Below, piece after piece: positions 31,485 to 40,402 of a DNA stretch of 64,000 nt. The notes below the pieces were generated by a model that was not told the DNA's origin, ran no database searches, and saw only the letters and a list, made by a program, of their open reading frames with translations. Each line of letters opens with the position of its first letter. Positions within the stretch are counted from its first letter, which is position 1. Source of the stretch: UBA6912 sp963792895 (lineage in GTDB: Bacteria; Actinomycetota; Acidimicrobiia; Spongiisociales; UBA5794); assembly GCA_963792895.1 (NCBI GenBank), contig CAWBYA010000007.1, forward strand, positions 744,001 through 808,000, in the 5' to 3' direction. A program made the translations under genes and the position numbers.

Positions 31485-32212
31485 GACAGCTGACTGCCGA
31501 GCTGTTCACCGCAGACGGCACCCGCAAGGGTGACGTCGAGCTATCGCCGGCGATCTTCGGAATCGAGCCCAATGTGGCAGTGATGCACCAGGTGGTCACT
31601 GCGCAGCTTGCAGCCGCACGCTCCGGCACGGCGTCGACGAAGACGCGCGCCGAGGTGCGAGGCGGAGGCAGGAAGCCGTGGCGCCAGAAGGGCCTCGGCC
31701 GTGCCCGCCACGGCTCGATCCGGTCTCCGCAGTGGGCCGGGGGTGGCGTTGCCCATGGGCCGAAGCCACGCAGCTATGCCCAGCGGACGCCAAAGAAGAT
31801 GCGCCGTCTCGCGTTGCGCAGCGCCCTCTCTGCACGGGCGGCCGCCGGCCAGATCAAAGTCGTCGAGACATTCGACGTCTGGGATACACCGAAGACCAAG
31901 CAGGCGGTCGCGCTCCTCGAAGCGATGAGCATCACCGGCAAGGTGCTCCTTCTCGCAGAGGACCACGAGCGTGCCGCGATCACGTCGTTCCGCAACCTCC
32001 CGCACGTCATCGCTTCGAATCTCGGGCAGGCCAACACCTACGACGTGCTCTGGGCAGACACGATCGTGATGAGCAAGGGAACCCTCGACTTGGGTCAAGG
32101 CGCCCCGCGCGGCACGCGTGAGCACGCCGAGGCGGAGAAGGCAGAAGGCAGAAGGCAGCCGGCAGATCCGTCGTCCGGCACCCCTGAGGGCACTCAGGAG
32201 GTTGACGCGTGA
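31477..32212 (+). CDS. rplD: 50S ribosomal protein L4 (5' frameshift, extended tail)
   Basis: The L4 body is clear: VAVMHQVVTAQLAAARSGT, RPKxx-like GGGRKPWRQKGLGRARHGS and the C-terminal NTYDVLWAD. In that frame the N-terminal strand ELFTADGTRKGDVELSPAIFGIEPN is readable upstream in pieces, but no normal start codon exists there. A GTG at 31477, overlapping rplC, lies one frame off, and the gene is 3n+1 long, so a 1-2 nt indel near 31492 is likely. The C-terminal 45 residues are a low-complexity tail; its DNA contains AGAAGGC repeats (32138-32158), suggesting microrepeat expansion. L4 lines the exit tunnel. Confidence 0.88.
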
Positions 32213-32499
32213 AGAAGAACCCGCGTGACGTGGTGCTGAAGCCGGTCGTCTCCGAGAAGTCATACGACCTCATCCAGGACCTGAACACGTACACGTTCGT
32301 CGTCGACAAGCGGTCCAACAAGACCGAGATTCGCCAGGCCGTCGAGGACATCTTCGACGTCAGGGTCGTGTCGGTGAACACCATCAACCGCAAAGGCAAG
32401 CGCAAGCGCACCGGCTACAAGATCGGCAAGCGCGCCGATTCGAAGCGTGCGTTGGTGACGCTCGCCATCGGCCAATCCATCGACATCTTCGAGGTATGA
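32209..32499 (+). CDS. rplW: 50S ribosomal protein L23
   Basis: L23 surrounds the tunnel exit and docks SRP and trigger factor. The 96-residue protein starts at GTG 32209 in a 4-nt overlap with rplD and contains the family core YTFVVDKRSNKTEIRQAVE and KRTGYKIGKR. Confidence 0.97.
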   Translation: MKKNPRDVVLKPVVSEKSYDLIQDLNTYTFVVDKRSNKTEIRQAVEDIFDVRVVSVNTINRKGKRKRTGYKIGKRADSKRALVTLAIGQSIDIFEV

Positions 32500-32503
32500 C
32501 CCA

Positions 32504-33336
<833 letters not shown>

Positions 33337-33337
<1 letters not shown>

Positions 33338-33615
33338 TGGCGCGCAGCCTGAAGAAGGGCCCGTTCGTCGATGAGCACCTCCTCGTCAAGGTCGAGGCGG
33401 CCAACGCTCGCAACGAGAAGAAGGTCATCCGCACGTGGAGCAGGCGCTCGACGATCCTGCCTGAGATGGTCGGGCACACGATCGCAGTGCACGACGGGCG
33501 CAAGCACATCCCGGTCTACGTGAGCGAGTCCATGGTTGGCCACAAGCTCGGCGAGTTTGCCCCAACCCGCACGTTCCGTGGTCACTCCGGCGAGAAGTCG
33601 GCGAGGCGTCGATGA
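33337..33615 (+). CDS. rpsS: 30S ribosomal protein S19
   Basis: The 92-residue protein has MARSLKKGPFVDEHL at the start and the signature GHKLGEFAPTRTFRGH at the end. S19 pairs with S13 at the head of the small subunit. The ATG at 33337 is the standard start. Confidence 0.98.
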
Positions 33616-33956
33616 AGGTACGCGCCCAGGCCAAGTACATCCGGCAGTCGCCCTACAAGGTGCGCCGCGTGCTCGACCTCGTCCGGGGGCTTCCGGTCGA
33701 GGAGGCCCGCAACATCCTCACCTTCACGAACCGGCGTGCCGCCGGAACCATTCGCAAGGTGCTCGACTCGGCAGTTGCGAACGCAGAGCACAACCATGCG
33801 CTCGACGGTGACGAGCTCTTCGTTGCTGAAGCGTATGCGGACGAAGGCCCGACGCTCAAGCGATTCCGGCCCCGCGCTCGCGGCCGTGCCACGCCGATCC
33901 GCAAGCGCACGAGCCACATCACGATCGTCGTCGCGGAGAAAGAGGAGGCCTCCTGA
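33612..33956 (+). CDS. rplV: 50S ribosomal protein L22
   Basis: The 114-residue protein has the L22 opening AKYIRQSPYKVRRVLDLVRG and the tunnel loop region with RFRPRARGRATPIRKRTSHI. It starts in an ATGA overlap with rpsS and shares its stop base with the rpsC start. Confidence 0.97.
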   Translation: MKVRAQAKYIRQSPYKVRRVLDLVRGLPVEEARNILTFTNRRAAGTIRKVLDSAVANAEHNHALDGDELFVAEAYADEGPTLKRFRPRARGRATPIRKRTSHITIVVAEKEEAS

Positions 33957-35383
33957 TGGGGCAGAAGATCCATCCCTACGGGCTGCGCCTCGGCATCGTC
34001 ACCGACTGGAAGTCCCGTTGGTACGGCGAGAAAGAGTACGCGAGTCAGGTGAACGAGGACTACAAGATTCGCGCCTACCTCAAGGGCGAGCTCAAGCGTG
34101 GCGCCGTGTCTCGCATCGACATCGAGCGGATCGGCACCGCCAAGATCCAGGTTGACGTCCACACCGCACGTCCCGGGGTCGTGATCGGTCGCGGCGGCTC
34201 TGAGGCCGAGCGCTTGCGCAGCGGGCTCGAGAAGCTCACCGGTAACCCGGTCAAGTTCAACGTCATCGAGGTGCAGAACGCCGAGCTCGACGCAACGCTG
34301 CTCGCCCGCAGCGTCGCCGATCAGCTGGAGGGACGTGTCTCGTTCCGTCGTGCGATGAAACGCGCCGTTGCCACCGCGCTGAAGGCAGGAGCCGAAGGCG
34401 TGCGGGTGCAAGCCGCCGGCCGGCTGGGCGGCTCCGACATGGGAAGGCGAGAGTGGTACTTGGAAGGCCGCGTGCCGCTCCATACGCTCCGCGCCGACAT
34501 CGATTACGGCCAGGCCACGGCTGCGACCACCGTTGGTGCGATTGGCGTCCAAGTGTGGGTCTACAAAGGCGACGTGCTGCCGTCTGCAGCCAGCAGCCGG
34601 GAGAAGATCGCAGCTGAGGCACGACTGGCGGCAGGCGGTCCCGCCGAGCGGCGTCGTTCCGCCAAGTCCCGCGCCGAGGCGGCTGCGGGCGAGGCAGGTG
34701 GCAAGCGCCTGATCGAGGCCGGCGGTGGCAAGCGCCTCGTCGAGGCGGGTGGCGGCAAGCGTCGTCCCACCGGCAAGCGCCTGATCGAGGCCGGCGGCGG
34801 CCGCAAGCTCACCACCGAGGACGCCAAGGGTGAGTTCGAGGCTGCGCGCGAAGAAGCCGAGGAGATCCTCGAGACGCCGGCATCTCCAAAGGCGTCGGAC
34901 GTCGAACCGCAGACGTCAGAATCTGAGGTTTCCGAGACCGCTCAGCCGGAAGCGGCGGCGGCCCCGCCCGAAGCGGATGTCGAGAACCCGCCTGGATCTG
35001 ACGTCTCCGAGACCACCGAGACCGCTCAGCCGGAAGCGGCGGCGGCCCCGCCCGAAGCGGATGTCGAGAACCCGCCTGGATCTGAGGTCTCCGAGACCAC
35101 CGAGACCGAGGCGGCGATTGCCCCGCCCGAGTCGGTGGAGGAGACCGCGCCCGGTGCTGACGTCTCCGAGACCACTCAGCCGGAAGCGGAGGTGGCCCCG
35201 CCCGAGTCGGTGGAGGAGACTCCGTCCGGTGCTGACGTCTCTGCGGTCCCGTCCGACGACGAGGCATCGCCCCGCCCGGAAGCGGATGTCAAAACTCCGT
35301 CCGGCACGGACGCCTCCGACGCCCCGGTTGATGAAGACGAGCCTGCCCGCCCCTCCACGAGCGACGAAGAGGGCGGTGCCTGA
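33956..35383 (+). CDS. rpsC: 30S ribosomal protein S3 with a 270-residue repetitive tail
   Basis: Residues 1 to about 205 are ordinary S3 (MGQKIHPYGLRLGIVTDWKS, KH domain with PGVVIGRGGSEAE, C-domain ending VWVYKGDVLP), forming part of the mRNA entry channel and helicase. The protein then continues to residue 475. The first part of the tail is basic with repeated GGKRLIEAGGGKRLVEA-type units (about 243-285). The second part is acidic with 28-residue repeats of the type TAQPEAAAAPPEADVENPPG, two of them nearly identical in DNA. S3 is normally 210-280 residues. The frame is open and the downstream gene overlaps normally, so the tail looks translated. Confidence 0.96.
   Translation: MGQKIHPYGLRLGIVTDWKSRWYGEKEYASQVNEDYKIRAYLKGELKRGAVSRIDIERIGTAKIQVDVHTARPGVVIGRGGSEAERLRSGLEKLTGNPVKFNVIEVQNAELDATLLARSVADQLEGRVSFRRAMKRAVATALKAGAEGVRVQAAGRLGGSDMGRREWYLEGRVPLHTLRADIDYGQATAATTVGAIGVQVWVYKGDVLPSAASSREKIAAEARLAAGGPAERRRSAKSRAEAAAGEAGGKRLIEAGGGKRLVEAGGGKRRPTGKRLIEAGGGRKLTTEDAKGEFEAAREEAEEILETPASPKASDVEPQTSESEVSETAQPEAAAAPPEADVENPPGSDVSETTETAQPEAAAAPPEADVENPPGSEVSETTETEAAIAPPESVEETAPGADVSETTQPEAEVAPPESVEETPSGADVSAVPSDDEASPRPEADVKTPSGTDASDAPVDEDEPARPSTSDEEGGA
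34934..35101 (+). repeat. 84-bp tandem duplication in the rpsC tail
   Basis: Copies 34934-35017 and 35018-35101 differ at only one base (GACGTC versus GAGGTC, Asp to Glu). More diverged copies follow to about 35300. The period is 28 codons, so expansion keeps the frame. Confidence 0.9.
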
Positions 35384-35796
35384 TGCTCATGCCCAAGCGG
35401 ACGAAGTACCGCAAGATGCACAAGGGCCGGATGACCGGCAAGGCGAAGGGTGGCACAAGGGTGACGTTCGGCGACTACGGGCTCCAAGCCCAGGAAGTCG
35501 GGTGGATCACGGCCCGCCAGATCGAAGCAGCCCGTATCGCCATGACCCGCGCCATCAAACGTGGCGGCAAGGTATGGATCAACATCTTTCCCGACAAGCC
35601 CGTCACCGAGAAGCCGGCCGAGACGCGGATGGGCTCCGGCAAGGGCAACCCGGAGTACTGGGTCGCGGTCGTCAAACCCGGCCGCGTCATGTTCGAGATG
35701 GCAGGTGTCAGCGAGGAGCTGGCTCGCGAGGCCATGCGTCTCGCCGCCCACAAGCTGCCGGTCAAGACCAAGTTCGTTGCTCGGGAGGACGTATGA
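35383..35796 (+). CDS. rplP: 50S ribosomal protein L16
   Basis: The 137-residue protein begins MLMPKRTKYRKMHKGRM and contains the family motifs GWITARQIEAARIAMTRA and FPDKPVTEKPAETRMGSGKG. L16 helps position tRNA at the A site. It overlaps the rpsC stop by 1 nt and rpmC by 4 nt. Confidence 0.98.
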   Translation: MLMPKRTKYRKMHKGRMTGKAKGGTRVTFGDYGLQAQEVGWITARQIEAARIAMTRAIKRGGKVWINIFPDKPVTEKPAETRMGSGKGNPEYWVAVVKPGRVMFEMAGVSEELAREAMRLAAHKLPVKTKFVAREDV

Positions 35797-36011
35797 AGGC
35801 GCTCGAGCTCCGGAACTCAACGTACTCCGAGCTGGCGGAGAAGCTTGACGAAGCGAAGGAGGAGTTGTTCAACCTTCGGTTCCAGGTGGCGACGAACCAG
35901 CTCGACAACACGACGCGTCTTCGCCAGGTGCGCCGGGACATCGCCAGGATTCAAACCGTCATGCGCGAGCAAGAGCTCGCCGCGTGGCGCCGTGAGCAGG
36001 AGAACGCGTGA
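35793..36011 (+). CDS. rpmC: 50S ribosomal protein L29
   Basis: The 72-residue two-helix protein has ELAEKLDEAKEELFNLRFQ and RLRQVRRDIARIQTVMREQE, both typical of L29 near the tunnel exit. The ATG at 35793 overlaps rplP. Confidence 0.96.
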   Translation: MKALELRNSTYSELAEKLDEAKEELFNLRFQVATNQLDNTTRLRQVRRDIARIQTVMREQELAAWRREQENA

Positions 36012-36265
36012 TGGAGCGAGCACGTCGCAAGGTGCAAACCGGGGTCGTCGTATCGGACGCTCGTGACAAGACCGTCACGGTCGAGGTCGTCGGCTCCAAG
36101 CGGCACCCGAAGTACGGCAAGACCATGCCGGTGCGCAGCAAGTACCACGCCCACGACGAGCACAACGATGCGAAGTTCGGCGACACGGTGCGGATCGAGG
36201 AGACTCGCCCGCTGTCGAAGACGAAGCGGTGGCGCGTCGCCGAGGTGCTGGAGCGTGCTCGATGA
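36011..36265 (+). CDS. rpsQ: 30S ribosomal protein S17
   Basis: The 84-residue OB-fold protein has VVVSDARDKTVTVEV and the motif GDTVRIEETRPLSKTKRWRV. It starts at ATG 36011 on the rpmC stop and overlaps rplN by 4 nt. Confidence 0.97.
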   Translation: MERARRKVQTGVVVSDARDKTVTVEVVGSKRHPKYGKTMPVRSKYHAHDEHNDAKFGDTVRIEETRPLSKTKRWRVAEVLERAR

Positions 36266-36630
36266 TCCAGCAGGAGACCCGGCTGCGGGTTGCCGACAAC
36301 ACCGGAGCGCGTGAGCTGTTGTGCATCCGCGTACTTGGTGGATCTCGGCGCAGGTACGCCCATCTCGGCGACGTGATCGTCGGGACGGTGAAGGAAGCCA
36401 CGCCCGGCGGCACGGTGAAGAAGGGCGAGGTCGTGAAGGCGGTGGTCGTTCGAACCGCCAAGGAAAGCCGGCGGTCCGATGGCACCTACATCAGGTTCGA
36501 CGACAACGCATGCGTCATCATCAACGACCAGCGCCAGCCGCGCGGGACTCGCATCTTCGGCCCGGTCGGGCGCGAGCTGCGAGACAAGAAGTTCATGCGC
36601 ATCGTGTCGCTTGCGCCGGAGGTGCTGTGA
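36262..36630 (+). CDS. rplN: 50S ribosomal protein L14
   Basis: The 122-residue protein begins MIQQETRLRVADNTGARELL and has the L14 signature VVKAVVVRTAKESRRSDG and DKKFMRIVSLAPEVL at the end. L14 forms an intersubunit bridge. It is a typical S17-L14-L24 arrangement. Confidence 0.98.
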   Translation: MIQQETRLRVADNTGARELLCIRVLGGSRRRYAHLGDVIVGTVKEATPGGTVKKGEVVKAVVVRTAKESRRSDGTYIRFDDNACVIINDQRQPRGTRIFGPVGRELRDKKFMRIVSLAPEVL

Positions 36631-36936
36631 TGAAGCTCAAGGTTCGGAGACACCGTGCGGGTCATAGCCGGCAAGGACAAGGGCACCGAGAGCCGGATCG
36701 CCCGCGTGCTTCGCAAGAAGAACAAGATCATCGTTGAGGGGGTGGCGACCGCCAAGCGTCACCAGCGCCCGACCGGCCAGACCATGCAGGGTGGCATCAT
36801 CGACAAGGACATGCCGATCGACGTCTCCAACGTCATGATCGTGTGTCCTGAATGCGGCCCGACTCGCGTCGGCGCCCGGTTCGACGAAGACGGCCGCAAG
36901 TACCGCGTCTGTCGCAAGTGTGGGAGCGATCTCTGA
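36630..36936 (+). CDS. rplX: 50S ribosomal protein L24 (5' frameshift)
   Basis: L24 starts assembly of the large subunit. The ATG at 36630 gives MKLKVR, then the frame is lost; one base on, DTVRVIAGKDKGTESRIARV continues as normal L24 with the end CPECGPTRVGARF. The length is 3n+1. Restoring two G residues near 36647 (CGG GGA GAC) would give the conserved RGDTV, so a shortened G-run is the best explanation. A GTG at 36655 is the only start for the in-frame part and would remove the conserved N-terminal strand. Confidence 0.9.
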
Positions 36937-37493
36937 TGACGCCGCGTCTCAAAGAGAAGTACCTCGCAGAGGTCCGCGATGCGCTCAAGGAGCAGCTGAG
37001 CCTCGACAACGTGATGGAGGTCCCGCGCCTCCAGAAGATCGTCGTCAACATGGGTCTCGGCGACGCAGTGCAAGACGCCAAACTCGTCGATTCTGCGGTT
37101 GAGGATCTGCGCACGATCACCGCTCAACAGCCGAAGGTGAGCAAGGCCCGCAAATCGATCGCCAACTTCAAGCTGCGCGAAGGTATGCCGATCGGCGCCT
37201 CGGTGACGCTACGCGGCGACCGCATGTGGGAGTTCTTCGATCGCCTGGTGACGCTTGCGATTCCGCGCATCCGGGATTTCCGGGGTCTCAACCCCAGGGG
37301 TTTCGATGGTCGCGGTAACTACAGCTTCGGTGTCACGGAGCAGCTGATCTTCCCGGAGATCGAGTACGACAAAGTGGCCAAGGTCCGCGGCATGGACATC
37401 ACGTTCGTGACCACGGCGGCCAACGACGAGCAGGGACGGGCATTTCTCGAAGCCTTCGGCTTCCCGTTCCGCCGGCAACAGGCAGGGGTGTGA
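36936..37493 (+). CDS. rplE: 50S ribosomal protein L5
   Basis: The 185-residue protein has the L5 signature LQKIVVNMGLGDA and the segments GMPIGASVTLRG, IRDFRGLNPRGFDGRGNYSFG. L5 binds 5S rRNA and contacts the P-site tRNA. The ATG at 36936 overlaps the rplX stop. Confidence 0.98.
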   Translation: MTPRLKEKYLAEVRDALKEQLSLDNVMEVPRLQKIVVNMGLGDAVQDAKLVDSAVEDLRTITAQQPKVSKARKSIANFKLREGMPIGASVTLRGDRMWEFFDRLVTLAIPRIRDFRGLNPRGFDGRGNYSFGVTEQLIFPEIEYDKVAKVRGMDITFVTTAANDEQGRAFLEAFGFPFRRQQAGV

Positions 37494-37798
37494 TGGCGAA
37501 GAAGTCGAAGATCGTCAAGAACGACCGGCGCAAGGAGCTCGTTGAGCGCTACCGCGACCGCCGGGCCGAGCTGACCGCGATCGTCAAGGACCCGGAAACC
37601 TCGTACGAGGAGAAGCGTGAGGCCTATCAGGTGCTCGCCAAGATGCCCCGCGACTCGAGTGCCACGCGGTACCGGAATCGTTGCGGTATCTCGGGCCGGC
37701 CGCGGGGCTACTTCCGCAAGTTCGGCATGTCCCGCATCGCTGTGCGCCAGCTCGCCCACAATGGCGAGCTCCCCGGGGTGAGAAAGGCGTCGTGGTAA
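37493..37798 (+). CDS. rpsN: 30S ribosomal protein S14, zinc-free long form
   Basis: The 101-residue protein is the long C-minus type: it lacks the CxxC pairs of the 61-residue zinc form and has RNRCGISGRPRGYFRKFGMSR split as the family end. Many actinobacteria keep the zinc form in this operon position, so the C-minus form here is worth noting. ATG at 37493 overlaps rplE by 1 nt. Confidence 0.97.
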   Translation: MAKKSKIVKNDRRKELVERYRDRRAELTAIVKDPETSYEEKREAYQVLAKMPRDSSATRYRNRCGISGRPRGYFRKFGMSRIAVRQLAHNGELPGVRKASW

Positions 37799-37800
37799 TC

Positions 37801-38196
37801 ATGTACACCGATCCCATCGCCGACATGCTCACCCGCTTGCGCAACGCCAACCAAGCGCTCCATCTCGAGGTGTCGATGCCGTCCTCCAAGATCAAGGAGG
37901 GTATCGCCGAGATCCTCGCTGCCGAGGGCTATGTGGACAGCTTCAAAGTCGAAGACGCCAGCGTTGGCCGTGCCCTCACCATTCGGCTGCGCTACGGCAA
38001 CGACCGGTCGCGCGTCCTCAAGGGCGTGAAGCGGGTGTCGAAGCCGGGTCACCGCGTCTACAAGCCTGCGGTCGGCGTTGCCCGCGTGCAGGGCGGCCTC
38101 GGCGTGGCGATCCTGTCGACGTCCCAGGGCCTGCTGACCGACCGCGAGGCGCGTCGCCGCAACGTCGGCGGCGAAGTCCTCTGTGAGGTGTGGTGA
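37801..38196 (+). CDS. rpsH: 30S ribosomal protein S8
   Basis: The 131-residue protein starts MYTDPIADMLTRLRNANQA and ends with the signature LSTSQGLLTDREARRRNVGGE. S8 organises the 16S central domain and, in E. coli, represses the spc operon. It follows rpsN by 2 nt. Confidence 0.98.
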   Translation: MYTDPIADMLTRLRNANQALHLEVSMPSSKIKEGIAEILAAEGYVDSFKVEDASVGRALTIRLRYGNDRSRVLKGVKRVSKPGHRVYKPAVGVARVQGGLGVAILSTSQGLLTDREARRRNVGGEVLCEVW

Positions 38197-38199
38197 CCC

Positions 38200-38736
38200 A
38201 TGAGCCGAATCGGTAAGAGCCCCATTCCCGTGCCCACCGGTGTCGACGTCGCAGTCGACGGCGCCCTCGTGAAGGTGAAGGGTCCCAAGGGAACGCTCGA
38301 GCGCACCCTCGATGATCGCATCACGGTCACTGTGAACGACGGCATCGTCACCCTCGTTCGAGTGGACGATGAACGTGCCTCTCGCGCCTTGCACGGTCTG
38401 TCACGCGCCCTGGTCGCCAACATGGTGACGGGTGTGTCGGAAGGCTATCGGAAGGAGCTCCAGGCGGTCGGTGTCGGATACCGCGCCAACCTCCAGGGCC
38501 GCAAGCTCGAGTTGCAGGTCGGGTTTTCCCACCCCGTGGTCATCGAAGCCCCGGCCGGGATCGATTTCGAGGTTCCCGAACCGACCAAGATCGTCGTCTC
38601 GGGCATCGACAAGGAGCTCGTCGGCCAGACCGCAGCCAACATCCGGCGAGTGCGCCCACCGGAGCCCTACAAGGGCAAGGGCATCCGCTACGTCGACGAG
38701 CACGTCCGCCGCAAGGCGGGTAAGGCAGGTAAGTGA
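38200..38736 (+). CDS. rplF: 50S ribosomal protein L6
   Basis: The 178-residue protein has MSRIGKSPIPVPTGVDV and the L6 signature in PEPYKGKGIRYVDEHVRRKAG. It lies near the sarcin-ricin loop and GTPase centre. It follows rpsH by 3 nt. Confidence 0.98.
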   Translation: MSRIGKSPIPVPTGVDVAVDGALVKVKGPKGTLERTLDDRITVTVNDGIVTLVRVDDERASRALHGLSRALVANMVTGVSEGYRKELQAVGVGYRANLQGRKLELQVGFSHPVVIEAPAGIDFEVPEPTKIVVSGIDKELVGQTAANIRRVRPPEPYKGKGIRYVDEHVRRKAGKAGK

Positions 38737-38754
38737 TGAGAGGCTCACGCACCG

Positions 38755-39090
38755 ATGCCGCGCCGCCGCAGGCATCACCGCGTCCGGAAGCAGGTCAAGG
38801 GCACGGCCGTACGTCCCCGGCTGGCCGTGTACCGGAGCAACCGTTACATCTATGCCCAGATCATCGACGACGATGCAGGTACGACGATCGTCGCTGCCTC
38901 GTCGCGCGAAACGCCGCTTGCCGCAAAGACACTCACCATCGACACGGCGAAAGAGGTGGGGAACCTCGTTGCGGCCCGTGCGAAGGATGCAGGAGTGGCT
39001 GCCGTGGTCTTCGACCGCGGCGGCTTTCCCTACCACGGGCGCATCAAGGCGCTCGCTGATGCGGCCCGTGAGGGCGGCCTGAAGTTCTGA
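38755..39090 (+). CDS. rplR: 50S ribosomal protein L18
   Basis: The 111-residue protein has RRRHHRVRKQVKGTAVRPRL, VYRSNRYIYAQIIDDD and FDRGGFPYHGRIKALADAAREGG, the 5S-rRNA-binding L18 fold. It is slightly short at the N terminus; ATG 38755 is used because the earlier ATG at 38736 is out of frame. Confidence 0.97.
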   Translation: MPRRRRHHRVRKQVKGTAVRPRLAVYRSNRYIYAQIIDDDAGTTIVAASSRETPLAAKTLTIDTAKEVGNLVAARAKDAGVAAVVFDRGGFPYHGRIKALADAAREGGLKF

Positions 39091-39115
39091 TGCGTCGAGA
39101 TTCAAGGAGACCGCT

Positions 39116-39682
39116 GTGACCACGAGGAGATCGGACCGCAACCGCGACTCCGAGTTCGACGAGCGGGTGATCGCAATCAACCGAGTGGCCAAGGTGGTCA
39201 AGGGTGGTCGGCGGTTCTCGTTCACCGCGCTCGTGACGGTCGGCAACGGCAAGGGAAAGGTCGGTGTCGGCTACGGCAAGGCCAAAGAGGTGCCGACCGC
39301 CATTCAGAAGGGCATCGAGATCGCCCGCCGCAACATGGTGGACGTCCCGATGGCCGGGACGACCGTCATCCACGAGGTGATCGGCGTCCACGGTGCCTCC
39401 CGCGTGATGCTCAAGCCGGCGGCGCCCGGTACCGGTGTCATCGCCGGCGGGGCGGTCCGCCAGATCCTCGAGGCGGCCGGAATCCGCGACGTCCTCGCCA
39501 AGTCGCTTGGATCGCCAACCCACATCAACGTTGCCCAGGCCACGATGGCGGCGATCGCCGCCCAGCGCCGGCCAGACGAGGTGGCCCGGGCACGCGGCAA
39601 ACGTGCCGAGGAGATCTTCCCGCCCGCCCTACTTGCGGCGTATCGGTCGGCCGAGCTCATGAAGACCCAGGTGGGGGAGTGA
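39116..39682 (+). CDS. rpsE: 30S ribosomal protein S5
   Basis: The 188-residue protein has the dsRNA-binding S5 domain (INRVAKVVKGGRRFSFTALV, GKVGVGYGKAKEVPTAI) and the C-terminal GASRVMLKPAAPGTGVIAGG. GTG 39116 follows CAAGGAGACC. S5 is part of the decoding and mRNA-entry region. Confidence 0.98.
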   Translation: MTTRRSDRNRDSEFDERVIAINRVAKVVKGGRRFSFTALVTVGNGKGKVGVGYGKAKEVPTAIQKGIEIARRNMVDVPMAGTTVIHEVIGVHGASRVMLKPAAPGTGVIAGGAVRQILEAAGIRDVLAKSLGSPTHINVAQATMAAIAAQRRPDEVARARGKRAEEIFPPALLAAYRSAELMKTQVGE

Positions 39683-39683
39683 C

Positions 39684-39869
39684 GTGGCCAAGACCCTGAA
39701 GATCACGCTGATGCGCAGCACGATCGGTGAGAAGCCGAAGACCCGTGCGACGGTCGAGAGCCTCGGCCTGCGCAAGATCCGCCAGTCGGTGGAGCGCCCC
39801 GACACCCCCGACGTGCGGGGCATGGTGTTCCGCGCCCGCCACCTGCTCGATGTGGAGGAGATCGGATGA
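39684..39869 (+). CDS. rpmD: 50S ribosomal protein L30
   Basis: The 61-residue protein (GTG start) has LKITLMRSTIGEKPKTRATV and LGLRKIRQSVERPDTPDVRGM, a complete L30. It overlaps rplO by 4 nt. Confidence 0.96.
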   Translation: MAKTLKITLMRSTIGEKPKTRATVESLGLRKIRQSVERPDTPDVRGMVFRARHLLDVEEIG

Positions 39870-40303
39870 AGCTGCACCACCTGAAGCCCGCTGAGGGCTC
39901 GAAGTCGAAGAAGATACGAGTTGGCCGCGGCGAACGCGGCCGACGCGGCAAGACCGCGGGGCGCGGCACGAAGGGCCAGAAGGCGCGCGGGAAGGTGCGT
40001 CCCGGCTTCGAGGGCGGGCAGATGCCGCTCCAGCGCCGGCTCCCGAAGCTCAAGGGCTTCAAGAACCGCAACAAGGAGTATTTCGCGCTCATCAACGTCG
40101 AGCGGTTCAACCAGTTCGACGACGGAGCAGAGGTGACACCGGTCGAGCTGCGAGCGCTCGGTCTCGTGAAGCATCGCGGCCGCATCAAGGTCCTCGGCGA
40201 GGGAGATCTCGATCGCAAGCTCACGGTGAAGGCACACGCCTTCAGCCTCGGCGCCGTCGAGAAGATCAAAGCCGCAGGCGGCTCGGTCGAAGTCGTCGAG
40301 TGA
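39866..40303 (+). CDS. rplO: 50S ribosomal protein L15
   Basis: The 145-residue protein has the Gly/Arg-rich N terminus (VGRGERGRRGKTAGRGTKGQ), FEGGQMPLQRRLPKLKGF and the family end KIKAAGGSVEVVE. It is the last ribosomal gene before secY. The 99-nt gap after it contains GGTACC microrepeats at 40335-40350. Confidence 0.98.
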   Translation: MKLHHLKPAEGSKSKKIRVGRGERGRRGKTAGRGTKGQKARGKVRPGFEGGQMPLQRRLPKLKGFKNRNKEYFALINVERFNQFDDGAEVTPVELRALGLVKHRGRIKVLGEGDLDRKLTVKAHAFSLGAVEKIKAAGGSVEVVE

Positions 40304-40402
40304 AGCCGACACTCGCTGGGGACTCAGTACGCAACACCCGGTACCTGGTACCTCTGCCCAACAACTAACCTCGAAGCACCTCGATCCACAGGACCCGACC
40401 CA

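Noticed and set aside
33956..35383. Gene fusion of S3 with a separate functional domain
   Set aside because: The tail is low-complexity repeat sequence with no recognisable domain.
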